64,000 bases of DNA from Streptomyces sp. NBC_00414 (lineage in GTDB: Bacteria; Actinomycetota; Actinomycetes; Streptomycetales; Streptomycetaceae). Position 1 is the stretch's first letter, and every line of letters begins with the position of its first letter. The DNA lies in NCBI RefSeq assembly GCF_036038375.1, contig NZ_CP107935.1, positions 6,262,001 to 6,326,000 on the forward strand, in the 5' to 3' direction. This document shows positions 8,741-18,020 of the stretch, piece by piece. A model generated the notes under the pieces. It saw only the letters and a list, made by a program, of their open reading frames with translations, was not told the DNA's origin and did not search any database. A program made the translations under genes and the position numbers.

Positions 8741-8866
8741 GCGCAGTTCGCCGCGCCCCTTAAAAGCGGGGCTGCGCCCCAGGCCCGGTGGGGTGTGCTG
8801 TCGGGTCCGGGTGAGTGGGGGCTGGCCGCGCAGTTCCCCGCGCCCCTGAAGAGCGGGGCTGCGGCC
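8741..8866. repeat. two copies of the GCGCAGTTCCCCGCGCCCCT intergenic repeat
   Basis: Copies at 8741-8778 and 8828-8866 share the GCGCAGTTC.CCGCGCCCCT core followed by AGCGGGGCTGCG, so each can fold into a GC hairpin. Related copies occur at 19221-19258, at about 35228-35262 and in tandem at 35325-35530. Such sequences recur between Streptomyces genes; their role is unknown to me. The remaining sequence from 8586 to 8740 shows no gene. Confidence 0.6.
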
Positions 8867-8876
8867 TTGGGGTTTT

Positions 8877-8975
8877 CAGCCCGTCCGGCGTTTGAGGACG
8901 AGCGCGTTCAGCGCGATGCGGGGGCCTGGGGGTGGCAGCCCCCAGGGAAAGGGGTGGCAGCCCCCAGGGAAAGGG
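8877..8975 (-). repeat. terminator-like repeat and a 22-bp direct repeat after the FHA/FtsK gene
   Basis: At 8877-8900 is a copy of the dispersed Streptomyces motif read as CCGTCCGGCGTTTGAGGACG, related to the hairpin copies near 16465 and 59448. It is followed by two exact direct repeats of 22 bp (8931-8952 and 8953-8974, starting GGTGGCAGCCCCCAGGG) that touch the stop codon of the FHA/FtsK gene at 8980. Likely a transcription-end region for the minus strand. Confidence 0.55.
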
Positions 8976-8979
8976 GTGG

Positions 8980-11900
8980 CTACAGGAGCGAGGGGACCTC
9001 CGCCGCCGAGACCGAGCGGGCCGCCCGCTCCAGGGCACTGGCCAGCAGGGCCAGATCCGTAGGGCCGTTGCCCAGTTCGCGTACGGGCCGCCGCGCCGGC
9101 GGATCCCCCATACGAGCCCACTCCAACGGCACGACCGTGGGCCGCAGCGTCGCCGTACGCGGAATGCGCCCCGTGACCCGCCCGCCCTGGAAGGGCACGG
9201 ACCGTCCACCCGGCCCCACCCCGCCGAGCCTGCCCCGTCCCGGCGACGGCTCCTCCGCCCCGACCCCGGGCGCTTCGAGGACGACCCGGAGCCCGGCCCG
9301 CCGGGCCAGCTCCGTCTCGTCCGTACGGACACCGCCGCCGGTCGCCGCCACCAGATGCACCCCGAGCCGCTCACCGTCCCGGGCGACCCCTTCCAGGGCC
9401 CGCACGACGGAACCGGCGGCCGGCCGGCCGGGGGAGCCCAGCGCGGGGGAGAGCAGCGCGTCCAGATCGTCGACGATCATGACGAGCCGGGGCAGCGGAG
9501 GCCCCGCCTCCGGACGGGGCCGGGCCGCGGCGGGCCGCAGCCGCAGCGTCGAACTGGAGGACGTGTCGAGATCCCCGGCACCGGCCGCGGAACTCGCCGC
9601 CGACCCCGTGGCCTGCCTGCCCGACGCCCCCGCCGACCGCTGGGCGACGACCCGGGCCGACCCCTCCCGGCCGGCGTGCCACTCGGTGAAGTCGAGGCGC
9701 CCGAGCAGCTCGGCCCGCCGCTTCAGCTCGGCGGACAGGGACTGCGCGAACTCCCGCATCCGTACGGGATCGTGGGCGCCCAGATGCGTCGTGACATGGG
9801 GCAGGTCCGTGCAGACCTGGAGCCCGTCCCCGCGCGCCGCCGAGCCACCGGTGCCCGTGCCGTCCCGGCCGTCGACCAGCACGATGCCGAGCCGGTCGGG
9901 CCGCTCCGCGGCGGCGAGCGACGCGGCCACGGAACGCAGCAGCTCGGTGCGCCCGCTGCCCGCGGGGCCCTCGATCAGCAGGTGCGGGCCCTCGCCCACG
10001 AGGTCCACGCCGACGGGGCCGCGCGGCCCGGCGCCGAGCACGGCCGTGGCCCGGCCGCCGAACGCCTCCGTGTCGTCGGCCGCGTCCGCCCAACGGGTCA
10101 TCAGGGACGCCGGGGTGGCCCTCGCCAGGCCCAGCTCGTCCAGCAGCCGCGCGGCCTGTGGCAGGGGTGCCGACACGCGGGTGTGCCGCTCACCGGCCCC
10201 GCCCTCCGCGCGCAGCGGCGCCAGGGCCCGGGCGAAGCGCTCGGCCCACGCCATGGAGACGGCGTCCACGGCGGCGACCGTGCCGTGGCCGACGGGACCG
10301 CCCGGCGTGCCCGAGGTGCCCGACCCGCCCGATGTGCCGTGCGCCGGTGCGCCGGCCGCCACGCGCAGCAGACGCAGGGCCGTCGCCACATCGCCGCTGA
10401 GCAGCGCGACGGCCCCGCACTCGCGGAACGCGGGCGACACCGCGCAGGCCGCCTCGTACGTGTCGATCACGGGCGAGGCGGGCGACGCGGCCGGTGTCTC
10501 GGCGAGACAGATGACATGGATCCCGACCTGGGGACCCTCGGCCGCGAGCCGTGACACGGCTTCCCGCACACCCGCCGACCCGGGGTCCCCGTCCACCACG
10601 ACCACGGTGTGGGGGCCGGACCAGCCGGCCCGGGCGGGGTCGTCCGACCGCGCCCAGGAAGGCCGCCCGGACCTTCCTCGCGACTCGTCGGCCTGGGTGC
10701 CGCCGCGGGGGAGTCCCAGATGCGTGATGTTGGCGTCGCGGGCGAGGGGGTGGCCACCCGGGGTCCCCTGTGCCCCCGGGGAGGGCGCGGAGGCGTCGCG
10801 GTCGTACGCGCCGGGGGTGTCCCGGCCACCGCCCCGACCCGGTGCGTGGGCCCCGGCGGGGGTGTCTCCGCCGTCCCTGCCCCCCGCCGGGGTCCCCCGG
10901 CGGGGGGCGAAGGCTCCGCTGTCGTCCGGCGAGCCCGCGCCGGGGCGGGGCCCGTGGCCCCTCTCGGCGGCGCGTCCCGCCTCCGTCAGGTGGTCCTCCA
11001 GGCGGCGGATCAGCTCCTCCGTGCGCGCCGTCGCCTGCTCGCGGTCGTAGGCGAGGAGGAGACGGCAGTCCTGGCCGTGGGTGGGACGCAGGTGGGGCAG
11101 CCAGCCGAGCCACGACCACTCGGCGGTGCGCTCCTCCAGGGACCGCGAGCGGTCGGTGCTGAGGAGGGTGATCTCCAGTGAGTCGGGGGAGTGCAGCGCG
11201 GCGAGCTGGGCCACCACCGCGCGCGCGAGCCCCGACAGGCGCTCGCGAGGTCCGGCCAGACCCAGCGCCCCGACCTCCCGCAACCCGGCGGTCACCGGGA
11301 CCGCGGACAGCAGCCCGGAGCCGTCGGGCGTGCTCCGGTCCACCGTGCCCAGCCGGACCGTGAGGGCCTCCGGGTGCCCCGGTCCGCGCTCCCACAGCCG
11401 CGGCCCCGGTCCGAGTGCCGACAGCAGCAGAGCGGCGGGATCCGGCCACCGCTCGGGCTCGGGCACACCCAGGGCGACGGGCTCGGCGAACGGGGCCTCG
11501 TAGGACTCGTACGGGTCGTACTCGGCCTCGTCGCCGTACTCGTCCTCGCTCCGGGCACCGGCCAGTCGGCGGGCCCAGGCGGAGAGGCCGCGCTTGCGTG
11601 TGCCGCGCGGCACGGGCGTCCCCCGCAGGGGAGTGCCCTTCCGCTTGCCCTCACCCGGCCCCTGGACGTCGGGGCCCTCCTCGAACGGATCCCCGGGGTC
11701 CGTGTGCTCGATCCGGGGTGCCGAGCCCTGCCCGGGCACCACGTGCGGCCCCGCCGGCAGGTGCTCCTGCGTCTTTGGGACCCCGCCCCCGGCGGCGCCC
11801 CACCCCGCCGTGCCGTAGCCGTGATGGGTCTCGCCGGACGGCGGCGCGACCTGGGAGCGGGAGCCCTCGGAGTCCCCCGAGCCCCTGGCGGCCCCGGGGG

Positions 11901-12849
11901 AGTCGCCGTCCCGCGCGCGAGGCACCCTCGCGCCTCCGGCACCCGAGGCGTCCCGGGAAGCGGCTCCGGCGCCGCTCCCGGTCGCACCGGAGGCACCGGA
12001 AGTGGCCGGATTCCACCCCTGGTCCTGCCGCCCGGCCCCCGGCTCCTGCCGCCCGCCCTCCGGCTCCTGCCGCCGGTCCCGGCCCTGCTCCTGCCCCGGT
12101 CCCTGGTCCCGGCCCTGCCCTTGTCCCAGCCCCTGGCGCTGTGCGTGTTCCTGTCCCGCTCCGGGACGCCCGGAAGCGGCCGACTGCCGTCCCCGTCCGG
12201 AGGACTCGGTGACCGTCACCACCCGTACATGACCCTCGCCGTCCGGGGCGGTCTCCCGGATGTCGGCCGGTTCGCCCGCCGGGGCCAGCCGCAGGGCCGA
12301 CTCGCCCACCCGCAGCAGCGCCCCCGGAGCGAAGCGCACCGGGCGCTCGCCCACGCGCCTGCCGTCCAGCATCGTGCCGTTCGTGGAGCCCAGGTCCGCC
12401 ACCGAGACATGGCCGTCCGCCGCGACCGTCACGGCGCAGTGCAGACGGGAGACGTCCGGGTCGTCCAGGGGTACGTCGGCGTCGGCGGAGCGGCCGATGT
12501 CGATCCGGCCGCCGTGCAGCAGATGGACGCCCCCGGCGTCGGGCCCGGCGACCACACGCAGCTGCGCCGCCGCGGGATCGACATCGGGTCCGGGCTGCGC
12601 GGGGGACCCCAGGGACAGCACGGCGCCGTCCATCAGAGGGGGCTCACCCAGCGTGCAGCGCTGTGCGTCGAGCCGCTCCGCGTCCGCGTACAGCACCCCG
12701 GGGCCCTCGCCCCCGACCGCCGAGGCGAGGCCGGAGGCCACCGCCGCGAGCGCGGTCCCGGCGGGTGCTGTCACCAGCACGTCGCAGGACGCGGGGCGTC
12801 CGTCGGGGCGCGTCCCCAGCGGGTCTACGACGGTCAGCCGGATCTGCAT
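8980..12849 (-). CDS. FHA-domain FtsK/SpoIIIE-like ATPase
   Basis: A 1289-residue cytoplasmic protein. Residues 1-85 look like the EssC/YukD-type beta-grasp N-terminus. An FHA domain occupies about 97-185, with GR at 119-120, SRLH at 134-137 and STNGT at 155-159, the phosphothreonine-binding residues. A long Gln/Gly/Arg-rich disordered linker follows. The C-terminal half is a P-loop ATPase with Walker A GPAGSGRTEL and Walker B LVMIVDDLD. EssC/EccC proteins of type VII secretion have similar parts, but here there is one FHA domain, no membrane helices and a GRT rather than GKT P-loop. It is divergent from pkaA, so the FHA domain may read kinase phosphorylation. The start is an ATG at 12849; upstream in-frame extension is non-coding in character. 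Confidence 0.85.
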   Translation of the reverse strand: MQIRLTVVDPLGTRPDGRPASCDVLVTAPAGTALAAVASGLASAVGGEGPGVLYADAERLDAQRCTLGEPPLMDGAVLSLGSPAQPGPDVDPAAAQLRVVAGPDAGGVHLLHGGRIDIGRSADADVPLDDPDVSRLHCAVTVAADGHVSVADLGSTNGTMLDGRRVGERPVRFAPGALLRVGESALRLAPAGEPADIRETAPDGEGHVRVVTVTESSGRGRQSAASGRPGAGQEHAQRQGLGQGQGRDQGPGQEQGRDRRQEPEGGRQEPGAGRQDQGWNPATSGASGATGSGAGAASRDASGAGGARVPRARDGDSPGAARGSGDSEGSRSQVAPPSGETHHGYGTAGWGAAGGGVPKTQEHLPAGPHVVPGQGSAPRIEHTDPGDPFEEGPDVQGPGEGKRKGTPLRGTPVPRGTRKRGLSAWARRLAGARSEDEYGDEAEYDPYESYEAPFAEPVALGVPEPERWPDPAALLLSALGPGPRLWERGPGHPEALTVRLGTVDRSTPDGSGLLSAVPVTAGLREVGALGLAGPRERLSGLARAVVAQLAALHSPDSLEITLLSTDRSRSLEERTAEWSWLGWLPHLRPTHGQDCRLLLAYDREQATARTEELIRRLEDHLTEAGRAAERGHGPRPGAGSPDDSGAFAPRRGTPAGGRDGGDTPAGAHAPGRGGGRDTPGAYDRDASAPSPGAQGTPGGHPLARDANITHLGLPRGGTQADESRGRSGRPSWARSDDPARAGWSGPHTVVVVDGDPGSAGVREAVSRLAAEGPQVGIHVICLAETPAASPASPVIDTYEAACAVSPAFRECGAVALLSGDVATALRLLRVAAGAPAHGTSGGSGTSGTPGGPVGHGTVAAVDAVSMAWAERFARALAPLRAEGGAGERHTRVSAPLPQAARLLDELGLARATPASLMTRWADAADDTEAFGGRATAVLGAGPRGPVGVDLVGEGPHLLIEGPAGSGRTELLRSVAASLAAAERPDRLGIVLVDGRDGTGTGGSAARGDGLQVCTDLPHVTTHLGAHDPVRMREFAQSLSAELKRRAELLGRLDFTEWHAGREGSARVVAQRSAGASGRQATGSAASSAAGAGDLDTSSSSTLRLRPAAARPRPEAGPPLPRLVMIVDDLDALLSPALGSPGRPAAGSVVRALEGVARDGERLGVHLVAATGGGVRTDETELARRAGLRVVLEAPGVGAEEPSPGRGRLGGVGPGGRSVPFQGGRVTGRIPRTATLRPTVVPLEWARMGDPPARRPVRELGNGPTDLALLASALERAARSVSAAEVPSLL

Positions 12850-13275
12850 CGCCGTCAGCGGTCCCTTCTGTCGCGGGCGCCCGCGACGGGGCGCTCCCGC
12901 GGTCCCCCACCGCAGATTCCCCCACCGCGCACGGGCACGTCGGCCAGTACGGAAAGCATCCTCGCACCTGAGACCGACAACACGCCCGTCCTCGACAAAC
13001 AAGTGATCTTGATTGGTCGGCTCTGCCCGCAAAAGTGCCTGACCAGTGCCCGGTTGAGATCGGTCACGTCAAGATCCGGCAACCAAAGCACCCGAACCGA
13101 GCGTCTTTTCATCGAACACATACGGGAAAGTCCCACGTAATGCATGGGTGGGTGGAGCTGAGAAAACCGCAGCACGACGACAGCCCGGTGCCGTGTTCGG
13201 CGGCATTACAGTGGGTCGGAACCACCCGTAGCGCGGTGGACGGACCAGGCAAGCAAGCAGCAGGGAGCGCATGAC
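12850..13275. promoter_or_regulatory. divergent promoter region between the FHA/FtsK gene and pkaA
   Basis: This 426-bp gap is less GC-rich than its surroundings and must hold promoters for both directions. I see AT-richer stretches around 12990-13020 and 13095-13150 but no convincing -35/-10 pair, and no credible gene. The pkaA ribosome site (GGGAG at 13263-13267) lies at its right end. Confidence 0.4.
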
Positions 13276-14961
13276 GTGCGGCCGGTAGGCAGCAAGTACC
13301 TCCTGGAGGAACCGCTCGGGCGCGGAGCCACGGGCACCGTCTGGCGGGCCAGCCAGCGCGAGACCGCGGGCGCCGAGGCGGCCGTGGCAGGTCAGCCCGG
13401 CGAGACCGTGGCGATCAAGGTCCTCAAGGAGGAGCTCGCCGGCGATCCGGACATCGTGATGCGGTTCCTGCGGGAGCGCTCCGTCCTGCTCCGCCTGACG
13501 CACCCGAACATCGTGCGCGTACGGGACCTCGTGGTCGAGGGCGATCTGCTGGCTCTGGTCATGGACCTGATCGACGGTCCCGACCTGCACCGCTACCTGC
13601 GGGAGAACGGCCCGTTCTCGCCGGTCGCCGCGGCCCTCCTCACCGCCCAGGTCGCCGACGCGCTCGCCGCCAGCCATGCCGACGGCGTCGTGCACCGCGA
13701 CCTGAAGCCGGCGAACGTCCTGCTCCAGCAGCTCAACGGCCAGATGCACCCGATGCTGACGGACTTCGGCATCGCCCGCCTGGCCGACTCCCCGGGTCTG
13801 ACCCGCACCCACGAGTTCGTCGGCACGCCCGCGTACGTGGCGCCCGAGTCCGCCGAGGGCCGCCCGCAGACCTCCGCCGTCGACATCTACGGCGCCGGGA
13901 TCATGCTGTACGAGCTGGTCACCGGCCGTCCGCCGTTCGGCGGCGGATCGGCCCTCGAAGTGCTCCACCAGCACCTGAGCGCCGAGCCGCGCAGGCCCTC
14001 CACGGTCCCCGACCCGCTGTGGACCGTCATAGAGCGCTGCCTGCGCAAGAACCCCGACGAGCGGCCCAGCGCCGAGAACCTCGCCCGCGGCCTGCGTACG
14101 GTCGCCCAGGGCATCGGGGTGCACGCGAACTCCGCGCAGATCGCCGCCGCCGAGGCCGTGGGCGTACTCCTCACCCCGGACCCGGCGCCCGCCGCCGTGC
14201 CGGGCGACTTCGGCGCCGCCGACCCCACCCAGGTGCTCCCGCAGGGCGCCGGCTCGTACGACCCGAACGGCGCGACCAGCGTCCTGCCGCACACCGGCGC
14301 GGGCGCGGCCGACCCCACCGCCGTGCTGCCCCACCGCGGAGCGGCCGACCCGACCGCGGTGATGCCGCCGGTGCCGCCCAACCAGCCAGGGGCGGGCCCC
14401 GAGGACCCGCACCCCTGGCAGAACCAGCTGCGCGCGGCCCGCGACCGCAACGAGGCGACGCAGGTGCAGTCGTACCTCGACCCGAACGAGGACCCGCTGC
14501 GGCGCCGTCCGCAGCGCCAGGTCGCCCGCCCGCCCCAGCAGCAGCCGCAACAGCCGCCGCCCCAGCAGCCGCAGCCGCGCGGGCAACGCAGGCAGCGGAA
14601 CCAGCAGCCGCCGCAGAACCAGCAGGGATACGGCTACCCGCAGCAGGGCCAGCAGCCGCAGGGATACGCACCGCAGCAGCAGGCTCAGCCGCAGCGGTAC
14701 TCCCCGCCGCCGCAACAGCCCCAGCAGCCCGCGCCGCGTCCGCCGCGCGAGCCCCGGCAGCGCAGCGCCAACCCGATGAAGATCCCCGGACTCGGCTGCC
14801 TCAAGGGGTGCCTGTTCACGATCCTCATCCTGGTCGTGGCCGGTTGGGCGATCTGGGAGTTCAGCCCGCTCCAGGGCTGGATCGGGACGTCGAAGGGCTA
14901 CTGGCAGCAGCTGGGGGACTGGTACGACAAGGTCTCCGAGTGGGTCGGGAGACTCGGCTGA
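13276..14961 (+). CDS. pkaA: membrane-anchored Ser/Thr protein kinase PkaA
   Basis: A 561-residue eukaryotic-type (Hanks) kinase. The domain covers about residues 8-270: glycine loop LGRGATGTVW, lysine in VAIKVL, catalytic loop HRDLKPANVLL, DFGIARL, and the activation segment ending GTPAYVAPE. Next come a region with ADPT.VLP repeats and a Gln/Pro-rich linker (about 415-500), then one transmembrane helix (GCLFTILILVVAGWAIW, about 516-532) and a short outside tail without PASTA domains. The GTG start is preceded by GGGAG at 8 nt. Size, order and linker match PkaA of S. coelicolor (543 residues), and the second kinase follows. Targets are unknown; the divergent FHA protein is a natural candidate. 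Confidence 0.92.
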   Translation: MRPVGSKYLLEEPLGRGATGTVWRASQRETAGAEAAVAGQPGETVAIKVLKEELAGDPDIVMRFLRERSVLLRLTHPNIVRVRDLVVEGDLLALVMDLIDGPDLHRYLRENGPFSPVAAALLTAQVADALAASHADGVVHRDLKPANVLLQQLNGQMHPMLTDFGIARLADSPGLTRTHEFVGTPAYVAPESAEGRPQTSAVDIYGAGIMLYELVTGRPPFGGGSALEVLHQHLSAEPRRPSTVPDPLWTVIERCLRKNPDERPSAENLARGLRTVAQGIGVHANSAQIAAAEAVGVLLTPDPAPAAVPGDFGAADPTQVLPQGAGSYDPNGATSVLPHTGAGAADPTAVLPHRGAADPTAVMPPVPPNQPGAGPEDPHPWQNQLRAARDRNEATQVQSYLDPNEDPLRRRPQRQVARPPQQQPQQPPPQQPQPRGQRRQRNQQPPQNQQGYGYPQQGQQPQGYAPQQQAQPQRYSPPPQQPQQPAPRPPREPRQRSANPMKIPGLGCLKGCLFTILILVVAGWAIWEFSPLQGWIGTSKGYWQQLGDWYDKVSEWVGRLG

Positions 14962-15127
14962 GGTTCCTGAAGCGGTCGTTTCACGAGCTTGCTCCCTCCG
15001 AATCCCCGGAATCGCGCTGCGGTTCTGGGGATTTGTCGACACCTGGGGGGTGATTTCCGTCGCGGAAGTGAAGGTTGGTGCTCGGGGCGCGTAGTTTTGT
15101 CGCCAACACGCGCCCGTAGGAGCAGTC

Positions 15128-16366
15128 TTGGTACGGAAGATCGGCAGCCGGTACACCGCGCACCAGATCCTGGGACGGGGCAGCGCCGGCACGGTGTGGC
15201 TGGGTGAGGGGCCCGAGGGGCCCGTCGCCATCAAGCTGCTGCGCGAGGACCTGGCGTCCGACCAGGAGCTGGTGGGACGGTTCGTGCAGGAGAGGACGGC
15301 CCTGCTGGGCCTGGACCATCCGCACGTCGTCTCCGTGCGGGACCTCGTCGTCGACGGCACCGACCTCGCACTGGTCATGGACCTCGTGCGCGGCACGGAC
15401 CTGCGCACCCGGCTCGACCGGGAGCGGCGGCTCGCGCCCGAGTCCGCCGTCGCGATCGTGGCCGACGTCGCGGACGGGCTCGCCGCGGCGCACGCGGCGG
15501 GAGTCGTGCACCGGGACGTGAAGCCCGAGAACGTGCTGCTCGACATGCAGGGGCCGCTCGGACCCGGCGGTTCGCACCCCGCGCTGCTCACGGACTTCGG
15601 AGTCGCCAAGCTCATCGACTCACCGAGGCGCACCCGGGCGACGAAGATCATCGGTACGCCGGACTATCTGGCGCCCGAGATCATCGAGGGGCTGCCCCCG
15701 CGGGCGGCCGTCGACATCTACGCCCTGGCGACCGTGCTGTACGAGCTCCTCGCCGGGTTCACCCCCTTCGGCGGCGGTCATCCGGGGGCCGTCCTGCGCC
15801 GGCACGTCACCGAGACCGTCGTGCCGCTGCCCGGCATCCCGGAAGAGCTGTGGCAGCTGCTCGTGCAGTGCCTGGCGAAGGCGCCGGCGTCCCGGCTGCG
15901 GGCGTCCGAGCTGGGGGAGCGGCTGCGCGAGCAGCTGCCCCTGCTCGCGGGGATGCCGCCGCTGGACGTCGACGAGCCGGACGGGGAGTCGGACGGCTCC
16001 TACGACGAGGCCGTCGCGGCGCCCGAGCCGGAGGCTCCGCGGGAGCGGGTGCGGCGGGGCGCCGTTCCGCTGGTGCCGGGGGCCAAGCCCGACTCCAACC
16101 GGGACACGCACACGTCGATGCGGGTGCCCGGGCCGGACGAGCTGGCGGGGGGTGCGCTCGGTACGGCGCGGGCTCCTCGGGCGGTGGGGGCGCCTCGGCC
16201 GGGGTCCGCGCGGCATCGGGCCTCCGCCCGGCGGCGGCGGATCACCCTGGGGGTGGCGGGAGTGGCGCTGGTCGCCGCGATAGGGGGTGGCGCGTGGTTC
16301 GCCACGTCGGGGGACGACGCGGAGCCTCCCCACGACACGGAGAGGTCGTCCCCGGCCGCACCCTGA
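15128..16366 (+). CDS. pkaB: Ser/Thr protein kinase PkaB
   Basis: A 412-residue Hanks-type kinase, close to the 417 of S. coelicolor PkaB. Kinase motifs: LGRGSAGTVWLG, VAIKLLRED, HRDVKPENVLL, DFGVAKL and GTPDYLAPE. The domain ends near residue 275; an acidic then basic linker leads to a single helix (ITLGVAGVALVAAIGGGAWF) and a very short external tail. The start is a TTG at 15128 with GGAG six bases upstream, giving MVRKIGSRY, parallel to VGSKY in PkaA. The 166-bp gap after pkaA shows no strong terminator, so the two kinases may be co-transcribed. It looks like a tandem duplicate of pkaA that lost the Gln-rich linker. Confidence 0.92.
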   Translation: MVRKIGSRYTAHQILGRGSAGTVWLGEGPEGPVAIKLLREDLASDQELVGRFVQERTALLGLDHPHVVSVRDLVVDGTDLALVMDLVRGTDLRTRLDRERRLAPESAVAIVADVADGLAAAHAAGVVHRDVKPENVLLDMQGPLGPGGSHPALLTDFGVAKLIDSPRRTRATKIIGTPDYLAPEIIEGLPPRAAVDIYALATVLYELLAGFTPFGGGHPGAVLRRHVTETVVPLPGIPEELWQLLVQCLAKAPASRLRASELGERLREQLPLLAGMPPLDVDEPDGESDGSYDEAVAAPEPEAPRERVRRGAVPLVPGAKPDSNRDTHTSMRVPGPDELAGGALGTARAPRAVGAPRPGSARHRASARRRRITLGVAGVALVAAIGGGAWFATSGDDAEPPHDTERSSPAAP

Positions 16367-16464
16367 CCGGACCTGGCTTTTCCTCGCCCCCGCCGCCCCT
16401 TCCCGTTCCCGACCACGCATGGGGGCTGCGCCCCCTCGCCCCCGTATCGCGCTGACGCGCTCGT

Positions 16465-16515
16465 CCTCAGACGCCGGAGGGGCTGAAACGTATTCAGCCC
16501 CTCCGGCGTCTGAGG
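16465..16515 (+). terminator. strong hairpin between pkaB and prfB
   Basis: Perfect 23-bp arms (16465-16487 and 16493-16515, beginning CCTCAGACGCCGGAGGGGCT) surround a 5-nt loop. A further GC-rich stem lies on each side (about 16420-16437 and 16528-16540). This is the most complete copy of the CCTCARACGCCGG family in the window and the probable terminator of the kinase transcript. Confidence 0.8.
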
Positions 16516-16598
16516 AGCGGGGGTCCGGGGCGGAGCCCCCGAGGTGGGGCTCCGCACTCCGGCCGACCCAACTTGGCGGAGCCGTTACGCTGGGGGGC

Positions 16599-17705
16599 GT
16601 GGCAGTCGTCGATGTATCCGAAGAGCTCAAGTCCCTCTCCTCGACCATGGAGTCGATCGAGGCCGTCCTGGACCTCGACAAGCTGAGGGCGGACATCGCC
16701 GCGCTTGAGGAGCAGGCGGCGGCGCCGTCCCTGTGGGACGACCCCGACGAGGCGCAGAAGATCACCAGCAAGCTGAGTCACCTCCAGGCGGAGGTGCGCA
16801 AGGCCGAGACCCTCCGCGGGCGCATCGACGATCTCAGTGTGCTCTTCGAGATGGCCGAGGAGGAGGACGACCCGGACACCCGTGCAGAGGCCGAGACCGA
16901 GCTCACCGCCGTCAAGAAGGCGCTGGACGAGATGGAAGTCCGCACTCTGCTCTCCGGGGAGTACGACTCCCGTGAGGCCGTCGTCACCATCCGTGCCGAG
17001 GCCGGCGGCGTCGACGCCTCCGACTTCGCCGAGAAGCTCCAGCGCATGTACCTGCGCTGGGCCGAGCGCCACGGCTACAAGACGGAGCTCTACGAGACCT
17101 CGTACGCGGAAGAGGCCGGCATCAAGTCGACCACCTTCGCCGTCCACGTGCCCTACGCGTACGGCACGCTGTCGGTCGAGCAGGGGACGCACCGGCTGGT
17201 GCGGATCTCGCCGTTCGACAACCAGGGCCGCCGCCAGACGTCGTTCGCCGGTGTCGAGATCCTGCCCGTCGTCGAGCAGACCGACCACATCGAGATCGAC
17301 GAGTCCGAGCTGCGCGTGGACGTGTACCGCTCGTCCGGTCCGGGCGGTCAGGGCGTCAACACGACGGACTCCGCGGTGCGGCTGACCCACCTCCCCACCG
17401 GGATCGTCGTCTCCTGTCAGAACGAGCGCTCGCAGATCCAGAACAAGGCGTCCGCGATGAACGTCCTGCAGGCCAAGCTCCTTGAGCGGCGCCGGCAGGA
17501 GGAGCAGGCCAAGATGAACGCGCTCAAGGGCGACGGCGGCAACTCCTGGGGCAACCAGATGCGTTCGTACGTCCTGCACCCGTACCAGATGGTCAAGGAC
17601 CTGCGCACGGATTGCGAAGTCGGAAACCCCGAGGCCGTTTTCAACGGCGAGATCGACGGTTTCCTCGAAGCCGGAATTCGCTGGCGCAAGCAGCAGGAGA
17701 AGTAA
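16599..17705 (+). CDS. prfB: peptide chain release factor 2
   Basis: RF2 (368 residues) releases finished chains at UGA and UAA. Key parts are visible: the stop-codon-reading SPF tripeptide in VRISPFDNQGRRQTSF and the catalytic GGQ in SSGPGGQGVNTTDSAVRL, followed by the usual basic helix (QNERSQIQNKASAM). The chosen start is a GTG at 16599 (VAVVDVSEELKSL); the frame stays open upstream but only through the terminator repeats. There is no in-frame UGA near codon 25, so the autoregulatory +1 frameshift of E. coli prfB is absent. It is flanked by terminators and appears monocistronic. Confidence 0.97.
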   Translation: MAVVDVSEELKSLSSTMESIEAVLDLDKLRADIAALEEQAAAPSLWDDPDEAQKITSKLSHLQAEVRKAETLRGRIDDLSVLFEMAEEEDDPDTRAEAETELTAVKKALDEMEVRTLLSGEYDSREAVVTIRAEAGGVDASDFAEKLQRMYLRWAERHGYKTELYETSYAEEAGIKSTTFAVHVPYAYGTLSVEQGTHRLVRISPFDNQGRRQTSFAGVEILPVVEQTDHIEIDESELRVDVYRSSGPGGQGVNTTDSAVRLTHLPTGIVVSCQNERSQIQNKASAMNVLQAKLLERRRQEEQAKMNALKGDGGNSWGNQMRSYVLHPYQMVKDLRTDCEVGNPEAVFNGEIDGFLEAGIRWRKQQEK

Positions 17706-17735
17706 GGCGACTTTCTCGTACGTCGTTTTGTCGAC

Positions 17736-17770
17736 AGGGCAACTGCGGTCCACCGGACGGCAGTTGCCCT
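17736..17770 (+). terminator. prfB terminator
   Basis: 16-bp arms (17736-17751, 17755-17770; one mismatch) with a 3-nt loop, followed by TTTCTG, lie 30 bp after the prfB stop. The next 250 bp up to 18020 hold no gene and presumably the promoter of the following one. Confidence 0.8.
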
Positions 17771-18020
17771 TTCTGCTGCGCTCTCATGAGCAATGTGTGG
17801 GTTTTACATCACACTCACATGACGCTGGGCCGGTCAAAAGGCCTTGATCTGGACATCGCGGTCGCAACGACCTTGACGATGCTTTGAAAGATGGGAAAGC
17901 TGGCGCGTGGCATGCGTATTTCTGGGGCGCGTGTGAACCGGGGGTTCCACCGAGTCGTCCCCGAGGTCGCTGCCCCGGACGCTGCACCATTGACGATGAG
18001 CTACTGGGGGTAGCAACCAG

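Noticed and set aside
8931..8974. Short repeats as a CRISPR or minisatellite system
   Set aside because: Only two 22-bp units next to a stop codon; more likely a terminator duplication.
12855..13175. 106-codon minus-strand frame between the FHA gene and pkaA
   Set aside because: No ribosome site, no motif, overlaps the start of the FHA gene in another frame, and lies where divergent promoters are needed.
16287..16598. N-terminal extension of the prfB frame
   Set aside because: It runs through the pkaB 3' end and the terminator hairpin; the GTG at 16599 gives the standard RF2 length.
16599..16760. Programmed +1 frameshift in prfB
   Set aside because: No in-frame UGA or CUUUGA-like slip site near codon 25; the gene is continuous.
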